Below are positions 8,826 to 17,853 of a DNA stretch of 64,000 bases, one piece after another. Position 1 is the stretch's first letter. The number at the start of each line of letters is the position of its first letter. The DNA is from Salinihabitans flavidus (GTDB taxonomy: Bacteria > Pseudomonadota > Alphaproteobacteria > Rhodobacterales > Rhodobacteraceae), in the NCBI RefSeq assembly GCF_900110425.1, contig NZ_FODS01000006.1, positions 62,001 to 126,000 on the forward strand, in the 5' to 3' direction. The translations under genes and the position numbers were made by a program. The notes under the pieces were generated by a model. That model saw nothing but the letters and a program-made list of their open reading frames with translations. It searched no databases and had not been told where the DNA came from.

Positions 8826-8962
8826 GTCTCGCTCCGGCAAAGTTCTCTTCACATACTGATCTTCGTGTCCCGCCTTCGCTTCTACGCAAGGCGCGCGGGG
8901 GGTGCAATCTTGGTGGCGCTAACTCCGACGTCGCGCCGCAGGTTCATTCGTGTCGTGCCAGT

Positions 8963-10159
8963 TTATGCCGCATCGTTGAGCGCGGCGACGCCGGGCAGGG
9001 TCTTGCCTTCCATCCATTCAAGAAAGGCACCGCCCGCAGTGGAGATATAGCTGAAGTCGTTGCCCGCCCCGGAGGCGTTGAGCGCGGAGACCGTATCGCC
9101 GCCGCCGGCCACGGAGGTGAGCTGTCCCGCGCGGGTGAGCGCCGCGGCCTTGAGCGCGGCGGCATTGGTGGCAGTGTCGAAAGGCTCCACCTCGAACGCG
9201 CCGAGGGGGCCGTTCCAGATCAGGGTGCGACTGTCCTCGAAGACCTTGGTGATGCGGTCGATGCTGTCGGGGCCGGCATCGAGGATCATCGCATCGTCCG
9301 GGCATTGATCGGCGGGCAGGGTTTCATACGGGGCGTCGGAATCCAGCTTGTGCGCCACAACGATATCGGAGGGCAACACGATGGTGCAGCCCAGTTCCGT
9401 GGCCCGTTGCATGATTTCGTTTGCGGTGTCCATCATCAGCCGTTCGGCCAGAGAGATGCCGATGGGAAACCCCTTTGCGGCGAGGAAGGTATTGGCCATG
9501 CCGCCGCCGATGATCAGGTTGTCAACGCGGGTGATCAGGTTGCTCAGAAGCTCCAGCTTCGAGGAGACCTTGGCGCCGCCGACGACGGCGGTGACAGGGC
9601 GTCTGGGATCGCCGAGCGCGGCCTCCAGCGCCTCAAGTTCCACCTGCATGAGGCGCCCCACGCAGGCGGGCAGGAGGCGGGCGAGCGCCTCTGTCGAGCT
9701 GTGGGCGCGGTGGGCGGCGGAGAAGGCGTCGTTGCAGTAGACCTCTCCGAGCCGGGCCATCGCCTTTGCCAGATCGGGGTCGTTCTTTGTCTCTTCGCCG
9801 TGAAAGCGGGTGTTTTCCAGAAGCAGCACCTGACCGGGGGCAAGGGCGTTCGCGGCCGCCTCCGCGGCAGGGCCGATGCAGTCGGCGGCGAAGACCACGG
9901 GCGCCTCGAAGGCGCGCTCCAGTGTCGGGATGAGCTGTTGCAGCGAAAGGTTGGCGCGCCGCTCTCCGGCCGGACGGCCGAAATGCGACAGCAGCATCGG
10001 CTTGCCGCCTGCCGCGAAGATGTCGCGCACCGTCGGCTTGAGGCGGCGGATACGGGTGGAATCGGTCACCATGCCATCGACGACGGGCACGTTGATATCC
10101 ACGCGCACCAGCACGCGCTTGCCTTCAAGGTCCATGTCATCGAGCGTTTTCCAGGCCAT
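8963..10159 (-). CDS. pgk: Phosphoglycerate kinase
   Basis: A 398-residue kinase that interconverts 1,3-bisphosphoglycerate plus ADP and 3-phosphoglycerate plus ATP. Motifs include [11 protein letters not shown] near residue 20, the LLSHFGRP substrate loop, [28 protein letters not shown], and the C-terminal nucleotide-binding [10 protein letters not shown]. The length is normal. The start at 10159 ([16 protein letters not shown]) follows GGAAGGGGACGGG; an upstream GTG/ATG extension to 10192 has no family support. It leads a minus-strand pair with fba and is divergent from the cyclophilin gene. Confidence 0.97.
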   Translation of the reverse strand: MAWKTLDDMDLEGKRVLVRVDINVPVVDGMVTDSTRIRRLKPTVRDIFAAGGKPMLLSHFGRPAGERRANLSLQQLIPTLERAFEAPVVFAADCIGPAAEAAANALAPGQVLLLENTRFHGEETKNDPDLAKAMARLGEVYCNDAFSAAHRAHSSTEALARLLPACVGRLMQVELEALEAALGDPRRPVTAVVGGAKVSSKLELLSNLITRVDNLIIGGGMANTFLAAKGFPIGISLAERLMMDTANEIMQRATELGCTIVLPSDIVVAHKLDSDAPYETLPADQCPDDAMILDAGPDSIDRITKVFEDSRTLIWNGPLGAFEVEPFDTATNAAALKAAALTRAGQLTSVAGGGDTVSALNASGAGNDFSYISTAGGAFLEWMEGKTLPGVAALNDAA

Positions 10160-10287
10160 CCCGTCCCCTTCCGCGATCCATGTTGTTGTCAAGGTTCCTA
10201 AAGGAAACTCCGGTCAGGTCAATGGCGCGGCTTGGCATTCGCCGGGGGTGTGATTAGGTTGCCCCGGACACACACAAGGAGGGCCCG

Positions 10288-10800
10288 ATGGCCGAGATCA
10301 AAGACCCCGAAAACACCATCCTGATGGAGCTGAAGGACGGCACCGTGGTGATCGAGCTGTTGCCCGATATCGCGCCGGGCCATTGCGAGCGGATGAAGGA
10401 ACTGACGCGCGCGGGCGCCTATGACAATGTCTGTTTCCATCGCGTGATCGAGGGATTCATGGCGCAGACGGGCGATGTGGCCCACGGCAACATGGAGAAG
10501 GATTACAACCCCGGACGGGCGGGCACGGGCGGGTCGGACCTGCCGAACCTGAAGGCCGAGTTCAGCCGCATTCCGCATGATCGCGGCACCATCGGCGCGG
10601 CGCGCAGCCAGATGCCCGACAGCGCCAACAGCCAGTTCTTCATCAACTTCGGCGACAATCATTTTCTCAACGGGCAATACACCGTCTATGGCCGGGTGAT
10701 CGACGGGATGGCGCATGTGGATGCCCTCGCGCGCGGTGAGCCGCCCGCGAACCCTGACCGGATGCTCAGCATGAAGGTGGCGGCCGATGTGGATGCGTAA
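10288..10800 (+). CDS. Cytoplasmic cyclophilin-type peptidyl-prolyl isomerase
   Basis: A 170-residue cyclophilin that catalyses cis-trans isomerisation at proline. It has the core motifs CFHRVIEGFMAQTGD (catalytic Arg), the SANSQFFINF segment and FLNGQYTVYGRVIDGM. It has no signal peptide, so it acts in the cytoplasm. The next gene is a second cyclophilin whose start overlaps this one, giving a tandem pair with two cell locations. An AAGGAGGG ribosome site precedes the ATG. Confidence 0.95.
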   Translation: MAEIKDPENTILMELKDGTVVIELLPDIAPGHCERMKELTRAGAYDNVCFHRVIEGFMAQTGDVAHGNMEKDYNPGRAGTGGSDLPNLKAEFSRIPHDRGTIGAARSQMPDSANSQFFINFGDNHFLNGQYTVYGRVIDGMAHVDALARGEPPANPDRMLSMKVAADVDA

Positions 10801-11341
10801 CCTGACAGCCGTGCTCGCGATGGTCGCGGCCGGCCCCGCGCTGGCCGACGGGCTTGTGATCGAGGTGGAGGGCGAAGCCAATGGCACCGTCGTGATCGAC
10901 CTTTTCGAGGACAAGGCCCCGCAGCACGCCGAGCGGCTCAAAACGCTGGCGGCACGCGGCGATTATGACGGCGTGGTGTTCCACCGGGTGATCGACGGTT
11001 TCATGGCACAAACCGGCGACGTGCAGCATGGCCGGATCGGCGGCGACATGCGCATGGCCGGGCGCGGCGGGTCGGACCTGCCGGACCTGCCGGCGGAGTT
11101 CTCGGACCTGCGGTTCGAGCGGGGCGTGGTGGGCATGGCCCGTTCGCAAAGCCCCGACAGCGCCAATTCGCAATTCTTCATCATGTTCGCGGACGGTGAT
11201 TTCCTCAACGGGCAATATACCGTCGTCGGCGAAGTGACCGAGGGTATGGACGTGGTCGATGCGATCAAGCGCGGCACCGGACAGAACGGCGCGGTGACGG
11301 GACGGCCCGACGTGATGGCCACGGTCAGCGTGTCCGAGTAG
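10793..11341 (+). CDS. Periplasmic cyclophilin-type peptidyl-prolyl isomerase
   Basis: A 182-residue cyclophilin with an N-terminal signal peptide (MRNLTAVLAMVAAGPALA, cut before DG), so the enzyme is exported. The core has VFHRVIDGFMAQTGD, SANSQFFIMF and FLNGQYTVVGEVTEGM, matching the upstream gene closely and pointing to duplication. Its start overlaps the end of the upstream cyclophilin by 8 bp; an ATG at 10787 is also in frame and would add two residues. It probably helps fold envelope proteins. Confidence 0.94.
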   Translation: MRNLTAVLAMVAAGPALADGLVIEVEGEANGTVVIDLFEDKAPQHAERLKTLAARGDYDGVVFHRVIDGFMAQTGDVQHGRIGGDMRMAGRGGSDLPDLPAEFSDLRFERGVVGMARSQSPDSANSQFFIMFADGDFLNGQYTVVGEVTEGMDVVDAIKRGTGQNGAVTGRPDVMATVSVSE

Positions 11342-11346
11342 CCCCC

Positions 11347-12093
11347 ATGCCCCGGGCCACGGGATACGAGCCGCTCAACACGCTCAAACCCGTGGCCCGT
11401 GGGCTGTGGCTGATTGATGGGCCGGCGATCCGCTTCATGGGGTTGCCGTTTTCCACCCGCGCGACCGTGGTGCGTCTGGACAATGGCGATCTGTGGGTGC
11501 ATTCGCCCACGGCGCTGACGGATGGGTTGCGCGGCGAGCTGGACGCGCTTGGTCCCGTGCGTCACCTGATCGCGCCCAACTGGATTCACTACGCCCATCT
11601 CCCCCGGTGGCAGGCCGCCTTCCCCGAGGCCATCGCATGGGGTGCGCCGGGTGTGGCCGAACGGGCCGCGAAAAAGGGGGTGACGCTGCGGCTGGACCAT
11701 GAGTTGCAATGGGACGGGGCCGAGGCGCCCTGGTCCGGGCAGATCGACCAGATGATCGTCCGCGGCAGCGAGGTGCATCGCGAGGCGGTGTTTTTCCACC
11801 GGGCCAGCGCCACGCTGATCCTGACCGACCTGATCGAAGCCTTCGAGACCGCAAATCTGCCCGTGTGGATGCGCCCCATCGTCAGGATCGCGGGCATCGA
11901 CGACAGCGACGGAAAGATGCCCCCCGACATGCGATGGACCTTCCGCGACAAGGCGGCGCTGGTCGAGGACGTGACGCGCATGATCGACTGGGCCCCCGAA
12001 CGGGTGATCCTAGCGCATGGCCGGTGGTTCGACAGGGGCGGCGCGGCCGAGTTGGAGCGCGCCTTTCGCCACGTGCTGAAATCGCGGTCCTGA
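11347..12093 (+). CDS. DUF4336 domain protein (metallo-hydrolase-like)
   Basis: A 248-residue protein of the DUF4336 family. It begins YEPLNTLKPVARGLWLIDGP and has LWVHSPTAL, LGPVRHLIAPNWIHYAHLP and a C-terminal VILAHGRWFDRGG. The fold is thought to be related to metallo-beta-lactamases, with histidines in HSP, IHYAH and AHG as possible ligands, though a full HxHxDH motif is absent. It lacks a signal peptide and follows the periplasmic cyclophilin after 5 bp, so it is probably co-transcribed. Substrate unknown. Confidence 0.85.
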   Translation: MPRATGYEPLNTLKPVARGLWLIDGPAIRFMGLPFSTRATVVRLDNGDLWVHSPTALTDGLRGELDALGPVRHLIAPNWIHYAHLPRWQAAFPEAIAWGAPGVAERAAKKGVTLRLDHELQWDGAEAPWSGQIDQMIVRGSEVHREAVFFHRASATLILTDLIEAFETANLPVWMRPIVRIAGIDDSDGKMPPDMRWTFRDKAALVEDVTRMIDWAPERVILAHGRWFDRGGAAELERAFRHVLKSRS

Positions 12094-12232
12094 GACAGGG
12101 CGCCGGGCGGCAGGACACCCCGCAAGGGGCTTGAAGAGAGTGAACAGGACAACACACATCGCGTCACGTTCGCGTGCCGTGGGGTTCTTTTGTCCGGTTG
12201 CCGGGCTCAGGCTGGCGTCAGGAGGAGAGCCC

Positions 12233-13204
12233 ATGCGATTTGCAATGACATTTGCCATCTGCGTCGCCCTTGCCAGCGGCGGCGCTCTGGCCGAGCCACG
12301 CCTGTGGAAAGGCGAATGGCCCGACACCGATTTCACCCGCACCAGCGTGAGTGACTGGTCGCAGATCATATCGGGCGGTCCGCCCAAGGACGGCATTCCG
12401 GCTCTGAGCGATCCGCAATTCCTGCCCGCTGCAAAGGAAAGCCGGATCGCCGGGCGCGAGCCGGTGATCACGCTGGGTCTTGAAGGGGCGACCCCGCGCG
12501 CCTACCCGCTGCGCTATCTGACATGGCATGAGATCGTGAACGACACGGTGGGCGGCGTGCCGGTGGCGGTGACATTCTGCCCGCTGTGCAACTCGGCGAT
12601 TACCTTCGACCGGCGGGTGAAGGGAAAGGTGCTGAGCTTCGGGGTGTCGGGCAAGCTGCGCCATTCGGACATGATCATGTATGACCGCGAGACCGAAAGC
12701 TGGTGGCAGCAGGCCATCGGAGAGGCGATCGTGGGCGAGATGACGGGAACGGAGCTGACCACCCTGCCGACATGGATGGAAAGCTGGGACCAGTTCAGGG
12801 CGCGCCATCCCGACGGGTGGGTGATGGACGCGCCGGCGGCCCATACGCGCAATTACGGCGCCAACCCGTATCAGGGGTATGACAGTCTGAGCCGCCCGTT
12901 CCTCTACAACGGGGAAAACCCGCCGCACGGGATCGAGCCGCTGGCGCGCGTGGTGCGCGTGGGGGATGCGGCCTGGCCGTTGACACGGCTGCGCGACGCG
13001 AAAGAGCTACGCGAACGCGGCGTGGTGATCACATGGCGGGAGGGGCAGGCTTCCGCGCTCGATACCGGCAGGATCGGGGAGGGGCGCGATGTCGGCTCTA
13101 TCCGGGTGCGGGGCGGGCAGGGGCAGGACGTGCCGCATGACGTGATCTTCGCCTTTGCCTTTCACGCCTTCTGGCCGAAGGGGCAGTGGATGTTGGATCG
13201 CTAG
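12233..13204 (+). CDS. DUF3179 domain protein, exported
   Basis: A 323-residue protein with a signal peptide (MRFAMTFAICVALASGGALA). The body has the DUF3179 hallmarks YLTWHEIVND, VTFCPLCNSAITFDR with a CxxC pair, FGVSGKLRHSDMIMYD, and TESWWQQAIGEAIVGE. The CxxC and conserved aromatic residues suggest a metal or redox site, but the family has no proven reaction that I know. The start at 12233 follows GGAGGAGAGCCC and gives the signal peptide directly; the longer in-frame start at 12131 is not needed. It ends convergently with the GGDEF gene. Confidence 0.85.
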   Translation: MRFAMTFAICVALASGGALAEPRLWKGEWPDTDFTRTSVSDWSQIISGGPPKDGIPALSDPQFLPAAKESRIAGREPVITLGLEGATPRAYPLRYLTWHEIVNDTVGGVPVAVTFCPLCNSAITFDRRVKGKVLSFGVSGKLRHSDMIMYDRETESWWQQAIGEAIVGEMTGTELTTLPTWMESWDQFRARHPDGWVMDAPAAHTRNYGANPYQGYDSLSRPFLYNGENPPHGIEPLARVVRVGDAAWPLTRLRDAKELRERGVVITWREGQASALDTGRIGEGRDVGSIRVRGGQGQDVPHDVIFAFAFHAFWPKGQWMLDR

Positions 13205-13347
13205 TGGTCTGCACCTGACAAAAGGTTCCCACTTTGCCTCTGGTGCGGCATCGATGGCTCGTAGGGTCGGAGGGGCAGCCATGCGGACCTTCCGGACTTT
13301 CCTTGCGGGCGCGCGATAGCGATAGCCACAATTTTTCGGCCAAGCTC

Positions 13348-14148
13348 TCAGTGGCCCGCGGCGGTCCGTGGCAGGGACCGGATGGATGTGCTGTGCCCTG
13401 CGGCCGTCTCTGGCATTTCGGACAGATCGGAGAACATGACGACCTGGTTCCTGCCCAGATGCTTGGCGCAATAAAGCGCGGCGTCGGCCTGACGGATCGC
13501 TGTCTCGATCTCAGCTGCGGCCTGTCGCAGGGACCCGCCGATCGACACGGTCACAGTGACACTTCTGCCCTCGCTATCGACCTTGGACGACTCCACCCGC
13601 ACGCGGATTCGTTCGGACGTTTCCAAGGCAATTGTTGCGGTTGCGTTGTCGAGAAAGATGACGAATTCCTCGCCCCCGAAGCGACAGACAATGTCCCGCG
13701 CGCAGACCTCCTGCGCAAGGATGCGGGCTACGTTCGCGATCACCTTGTCGCCGGCCGGGTGTCCGTAGGTGTCGTTCACAACCTTGAATTTGTCGATGTC
13801 CACCATCAGCGACACGCCAAAGCTGCCCGGCCTTTCGGCGAGGCGTGCAAAGAAGAAGTCCCGCGTGGCCACGTCAGTCAGCCGGTCGCGGCTGACAAGG
13901 CGCTGAAGTTCGGTGTTCAAGGCATGGACACGGAGCATCTGCTGGGTGACCAAGTAGGTTGCGCTGAAGGTGAGTATGAGCGTGGTCGGCAAGGCAACCA
14001 TGAGCGTCTGCGGCCAGGCATCGGGCGGAAAATACAGCAAATAGATCACTGTAACGATCGTGAGCATCACAAGCGTCAGCCCAACTGAAAGCCGCGTCGC
14101 CTCGCTTTTGCTGGTGACCTGCAATATCTGCACGTCCAACTCCTCCAT
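13348..14148 (-). CDS. Membrane-bound GGDEF diguanylate cyclase
   Basis: A protein of 266 residues from the chosen start (MEELDVQILQV); longer in-frame starts reach 14205 and 14247. Two transmembrane helices (about residues 20-40 and 49-69) precede a GGDEF domain with RLTDVATRDFF, VDIDKFKVVNDTYGHPAGD and an intact FGGEEF active site, so it should make cyclic di-GMP from two GTP. The inhibitory RxxD site that normally lies five residues before GGEEF reads CARD, so product inhibition through that site is unlikely. The C-terminus has TAAGH twice. No sensor domain beyond the membrane part is seen. Confidence 0.88.
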   Translation of the reverse strand: MEELDVQILQVTSKSEATRLSVGLTLVMLTIVTVIYLLYFPPDAWPQTLMVALPTTLILTFSATYLVTQQMLRVHALNTELQRLVSRDRLTDVATRDFFFARLAERPGSFGVSLMVDIDKFKVVNDTYGHPAGDKVIANVARILAQEVCARDIVCRFGGEEFVIFLDNATATIALETSERIRVRVESSKVDSEGRSVTVTVSIGGSLRQAAAEIETAIRQADAALYCAKHLGRNQVVMFSDLSEMPETAAGHSTSIRSLPRTAAGH

Positions 14149-14514
14149 GAGGCTACCCTGCTCGTCGGAATCTTGATTGATATGTGTGCAGGGATCGTGG
14201 ATCATACCGGACGCCGCCGCGTTGCAGTAGCTGTCCGAATGACCCAACCTTATGGCCAGTCAAGGCTTGTCGCCTGAGGTAGTTTGGGCTCAAAGCCGTC
14301 ATCTGACCGTTTTGCTCAAGGATGCTGTGCAAGTGTCCGACACCCTGCTTTCATCGGGTATGTTGTGTTAGATGGCGAACACGAGTTCCGCAGCGGCGGG
14401 CATCGACACAAGAACAGCGCCCGCTCCCGACATGAAAACAGGCGCTCCGGGCGCCTGTCGTGAGTGTCTGTCGCTGGCTGCCGGAAGGGCGCGGCCCCAC
14501 ACGGGCCGACGCGA
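14149..14514. other. Non-coding stretch between GGDEF gene and bactofilin
   Basis: These 366 bp hold the upstream region of the GGDEF gene (both genes are on the minus strand) and the bactofilin terminator at 14438-14458. If the GGDEF gene starts at 14247 instead of 14148, about 100 bp of this is coding. I see no RNA gene or repeat in the rest. Confidence 0.5.
14438..14458 (-). terminator. Rho-independent terminator after bactofilin
   Basis: ACAGGCGC at 14438-14445 pairs with GCGCCTGT at 14451-14458 over a 5-base loop. Read on the minus strand the stem is followed by TTTTC, as expected of an intrinsic terminator about 60 bp after the bactofilin stop. Confidence 0.75.
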
Positions 14515-15087
14515 TCAGGTTCCTTGCTTGGGCTGTTGTGACTGCTTTTGCGCGGCCTGCTGCTGTTGGGGCTGCTGCTGGGCGGCCTGTTGCTGTGCGG
14601 CCTGTTGCTGTGCGGGCTGCTGCTTCGGGGCGGACCCTTTCGGTGAAAGAGGATCGTCCTGACGCTGAACCGAGCCTTCGAAATGGGCGCCGGATTCGAT
14701 GGCGATGGTCTTGTGGATAATGTCACCTTCGACCCGCGCGCTGGACGTCAGGCGGACCTTGAGACCGCGTACGCGACCCACGATGCGCCCGTTGACGACC
14801 ACATCGTCGGCCACGACCTCGCCCTTGATGGTGGCGGTTTCACCGATGGTCAGCAGGTGGGCGCGGATGTCCCCCTCTACGGTGCCTTCGACCTGAATGT
14901 CGCCGGTGGTCTTGAGGTTGCCGGAGATATGCAGATCGGACGACAGCACCGATGCCGGCGGCTTTGCCTTCGGGGCAGGGGACTTGTGGTCGCCCGATGC
15001 CGGCGCCGCGGGGATGTTCTTTTCCTCCGGTTTGGGGGTGTCTGCGGCCTTCGGGCCGGGCTCATTGATTTTGCTCTTAGAAAACAT
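14515..15087 (-). CDS. Bactofilin (polymer-forming cytoskeletal protein)
   Basis: A 190-residue bactofilin. After a Pro/Lys/Ala-rich disordered lead (to about residue 48) comes the beta-helical DUF583 core (SDLHISGNLKTTGDIQVEG, TIGETATIKGEVVADDVV, ARVEGDIIHKTIAIESGAHF). The C-terminal 45 residues are a Gln/Ala-rich low-complexity tail of repeated AQQQ. Bactofilins polymerise without nucleotide at the inner membrane and place cell-wall enzymes. The start overlaps the end of the M23 peptidase gene by 11 bp, so the two are coupled, like the bactofilin and LmdC pair known in other alphaproteobacteria. Confidence 0.95.
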   Translation of the reverse strand: MFSKSKINEPGPKAADTPKPEEKNIPAAPASGDHKSPAPKAKPPASVLSSDLHISGNLKTTGDIQVEGTVEGDIRAHLLTIGETATIKGEVVADDVVVNGRIVGRVRGLKVRLTSSARVEGDIIHKTIAIESGAHFEGSVQRQDDPLSPKGSAPKQQPAQQQAAQQQAAQQQPQQQQAAQKQSQQPKQGT

Positions 15088-16390
15088 CTCTTGCCGCCTT
15101 GATAAAGATCATCGGGTTCACTGCTTTGCCGTTCACGCGCACCTCGTAGTGCAGATGCGTGCCGGTGGAGCGTCCGGAATTGCCCATATCACCGATAAGC
15201 TCTCCGCGCGAGACCCTTTGGCCTTCCTTTACGCGGATTTTTGCCAGATGGGCGTAGCGGGTCTCAATCCCGTGGTCGTGCCTGATCTTCACCAGACGGC
15301 CATACCCCGAGAGCCATCCGGCGTGAATCACCACCCCTTCGGCGGTGGAATAGATCGGCGTTCCGTGGCGCGCGGCGAAATCGGTGCCCTTGTGCATCCG
15401 GCCCCAGCGCATCCCGTATCCCGAAGTGTAGCGAAAGGCATTCTTGATCGGCAGGGCGAAGGGCGCGGTTTCGGCGGCAATGCGATACATGTTGAGCCTG
15501 TCCATCTGATTGAGCAGACGGTTGGCGCGCATGGCTTCTTCGCTCGGCTCTTCGCCACGGGTGGAAAAGGCGATGGGGGTCAGCGGACCGCCCTGTCCCG
15601 AGTAGCCCTTGCGGACCTCTGCGAGCATGCTGTCGGTCGACAGCCCGGCCTTTTCGAACATCTTCTCCAGCGGTTCGACCGAAACGGACATCGCGTCTTC
15701 GAGTTGCCGGAAGATCTGATCGTTCTTTTCCTCCATCAGGCGCAGCTCGAGACGCATGTCCTCCGCCTCTGCCAGTGCCATCTGCGCGTCGGCGAAGATG
15801 CGATCGCGTTCGCTGGCGATCTCCGTCAGCGCGCCGGTCAGCAGTTTGAGCGTTTCCTCGCTCACCCCTTCATCGGCGGCAAGGCGGGCGGTGCCGTCCT
15901 CCAGCGCCTCATGCGTCGCGGCAACCTCGGCGCGGGCGGTGTCGCGTTCATTCATGGTGCGGCGCAGCGTGGACTGGATCACCTCGATCCCGGTTTCCAA
16001 CTCCTTGCGGCGGGTTTCGGAGGCGAGAAGCTCCGACTGCATCACCGAGATCTGTTCAAGGGCCGCGGCAAAGCGCGATTGCGCGGCCTGGGCTTCCTGG
16101 GTGCGCTGATCGCGTTCGCGGCTCATTTCGTTGAGGCGCACCTCGTAGGTTTGCCGGTCGCGGCGGGCCTGCTCACGAAAGTTGCCCGAGCCGATGGAAT
16201 CCATCAGCAGAATCGCGGTGGCCACGATGGCCCAGCCGACGATCAGCGCGCTTCCCGTAGCGGCAAAGAGCTGCGTCTCCGGGCGCAGTCGGATAAAGCG
16301 CGTATCACTGTCCGAGCGCAGGAAAAGGCGCCGTTCCGGGAAATATCGTTCCAGAAGTGCGTGCAAGCGGATTGCAATGCGAGTTCTCAA
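15077..16390 (-). CDS. M23 peptidoglycan endopeptidase, bactofilin partner
   Basis: A 437-residue membrane-anchored M23 peptidase. A basic cytoplasmic lead of about 40 residues is followed by one transmembrane helix (about 42-65), a long periplasmic coiled coil (about 70-240) and a LytM domain with all zinc/catalytic residues: HKGTDFAA, RYAHLAKI and HLHYEVR. It should cut peptidoglycan cross-bridges. It begins with a TTG codon (no ATG is available before the membrane helix; a stop lies just upstream), after GAGGGGACGGG. Architecture and coupling to the bactofilin gene match LmdC-type enzymes whose cytoplasmic tail binds bactofilin; that link is inferred. Confidence 0.92.
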   Translation of the reverse strand: MRTRIAIRLHALLERYFPERRLFLRSDSDTRFIRLRPETQLFAATGSALIVGWAIVATAILLMDSIGSGNFREQARRDRQTYEVRLNEMSRERDQRTQEAQAAQSRFAAALEQISVMQSELLASETRRKELETGIEVIQSTLRRTMNERDTARAEVAATHEALEDGTARLAADEGVSEETLKLLTGALTEIASERDRIFADAQMALAEAEDMRLELRLMEEKNDQIFRQLEDAMSVSVEPLEKMFEKAGLSTDSMLAEVRKGYSGQGGPLTPIAFSTRGEEPSEEAMRANRLLNQMDRLNMYRIAAETAPFALPIKNAFRYTSGYGMRWGRMHKGTDFAARHGTPIYSTAEGVVIHAGWLSGYGRLVKIRHDHGIETRYAHLAKIRVKEGQRVSRGELIGDMGNSGRSTGTHLHYEVRVNGKAVNPMIFIKAARDVF

Positions 16391-16582
16391 CCGGCCCGTC
16401 CCCTCAATCTTTCTGTGTCATCCCCATCACGTCGGCATAAGGTCTTTTTGCTGTTGCTGTGCCGATGGTGAATTTCTTAACGAGTGCCCGGTTTTGGGGC
16501 AAGACCTTTCCCGGCAACGCGGCGTTCCTGCGTCGTGATCGGCAAGTAATTGCAATAATGGGCAAAAAACCGCCGATATGGG

Positions 16583-17407
16583 TCAGCGTTCTGCCGGGCG
16601 ATCCGCGAGTGGCCAGTAGAAATCCGGCGGGAGCCCGGCCTCGGCGCGTTTCTCCTCGTTGAAAGGGGGTTTCAGCGGGCCGTGGAAATAGCGCCGCACG
16701 AGGGTGTGAAACGTCTCTTTGGGGTCGAGATCGAAGCGCCCGCAGAGAAAGTGGAACCACTTGGAGCCATAGGCGACATGGCCCACCTCTTCGGCGTAGA
16801 TCACTTCAAGCGCATCGACAGCATGGCCGATGCCGGCCTTGCGGAAGATGTCTATCATACCGGGGGTCACGTCGAGGCCACGCGCCTCCAGCACCATGGG
16901 AACGACGGCGAGACGGCCCATGAAATCCTGCGCCGTATCCTCGGCCGCGCGCCACATGCCGGCATGGGCGGGCAGCGCGCCGTAATGGCTGCCTTCCGCT
17001 TCAAGACAGTCCGATACAAGGTTGAAATGCTTGGATTCCTCATCGGCGGCCTTCACCCAGTCGTCATGGAAGCCAAGCGGCATTTTCACATCCGAAAAGC
17101 GCGCGATGATGTCCCAGTGCAGATCCACGGCGTTGAGTTCGATATGCGCCACGGCATGCAGAAGCGCGATGCGGCCCTGCGGAGTTCCGGGGCGGCGGCG
17201 CGGCACGTCGCGGGGGTGCAGCAGCTCGGGTTTTTCTGGCCGTGCGGGGGTATCGGGGGGCGCGGCGCGCCCGATCTCCAGCGGGGTTCCCGCGTCTCGG
17301 GCGGCGAACCAGCGGGCGGCGCAATCGCGCGAGAGCGCGGCCTTCTCGCGCCCGTCGGCGGTCGTCAGAACCGCCACCGCCATATCGCTCAGCGTGGCGG
17401 CGCTCAC
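16583..17407 (-). CDS. DUF455 ferritin-like family protein
   Basis: A 274-residue protein of the DUF455 family, a ferritin-like four-helix fold. Putative di-iron ligands are visible in AHIELNAVDLHWD, AADEESKHF and EVIYAEEVGHVAYG, that is, repeated E...ExxH patterns; ExxH at both sites supports a metal centre related to MiaE-type enzymes. The GTG start overlaps the bcp stop (GTGA), so the two genes are translated together; an ATG eight codons later is possible. The substrate is unknown. The coupling with a peroxide-reducing enzyme may hint at an oxidative-stress role, which is inference. Confidence 0.87.
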   Translation of the reverse strand: MSAATLSDMAVAVLTTADGREKAALSRDCAARWFAARDAGTPLEIGRAAPPDTPARPEKPELLHPRDVPRRRPGTPQGRIALLHAVAHIELNAVDLHWDIIARFSDVKMPLGFHDDWVKAADEESKHFNLVSDCLEAEGSHYGALPAHAGMWRAAEDTAQDFMGRLAVVPMVLEARGLDVTPGMIDIFRKAGIGHAVDALEVIYAEEVGHVAYGSKWFHFLCGRFDLDPKETFHTLVRRYFHGPLKPPFNEEKRAEAGLPPDFYWPLADRPAER

Positions 17408-17853
17408 AGCGCGCGCACCGCGTTCAGCACCTCCTCGACGTGGCCGGGCACTTTCACCTTGCGCCATTCGCGCACGATGCGGCCCGCGCCGTCGATCAGG
17501 AAGGTGGACCGCTCGATGCCGAAAAACGTCTTTCCATACATGTTTTTTTCTTTCCAGACCCCATATCGCTCGCAGGCATCACTGTCGGCGTCGGAGAGCA
17601 GGGTTACGCCGAGGCCCTGCTTGTCACGAAATTTTTCGTGGGAGGCGAGGCTGTCCTTGGATATGCCGAAGACACGGGCGCCGGCGGCGTCGAAATCGGC
17701 CAGCGAGTCGGAAAAGCCCACCGCCTCCTTTGTGCAGCCGGGCGTGTTGTCGCGGGGGTAGAAGAAAAGGACCACGGGCGCGGGGCGCTGATCGGATAGG
17801 GTCACGGTCTCTCCGCCGGGTTGGGGCAGGGTAAAATCCGGGGCGTCGGTCAT
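17404..17853 (-). CDS. bcp: Peroxiredoxin, Bcp/PrxQ family
   Basis: A 149-residue thiol peroxidase that reduces hydrogen peroxide and organic peroxides in the cytoplasm. The peroxidatic cysteine is in FYPRDNTPGCTKEAVGFSD. The usual resolving cysteine five residues later is valine here (CTKEAV), and the alternative PrxQ position in ASHEKF has no cysteine, so this is probably a 1-Cys type or uses the later SDACERYG cysteine. VTLLSDADSDACERYGVW and STFLIDGAGRI are typical of Bcp. It is the first gene of the pair with the DUF455 gene and is divergent from the AsmA-like gene. Confidence 0.93.
   Translation of the reverse strand: MTDAPDFTLPQPGGETVTLSDQRPAPVVLFFYPRDNTPGCTKEAVGFSDSLADFDAAGARVFGISKDSLASHEKFRDKQGLGVTLLSDADSDACERYGVWKEKNMYGKTFFGIERSTFLIDGAGRIVREWRKVKVPGHVEEVLNAVRAL

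Noticed and set aside
14515-14660. Microsatellite or sequencing artefact in the Q/A-rich bactofilin tail
   Set aside because: The repeat stays in frame to a normal stop and the codons vary (CAG, CAA, GCC, GCG), as in a real low-complexity tail.
14897-16471. 524-codon open frame on the plus strand
   Set aside because: Antisense to the bactofilin and M23 genes, which have strong family motifs; the frame has no recognisable domain.
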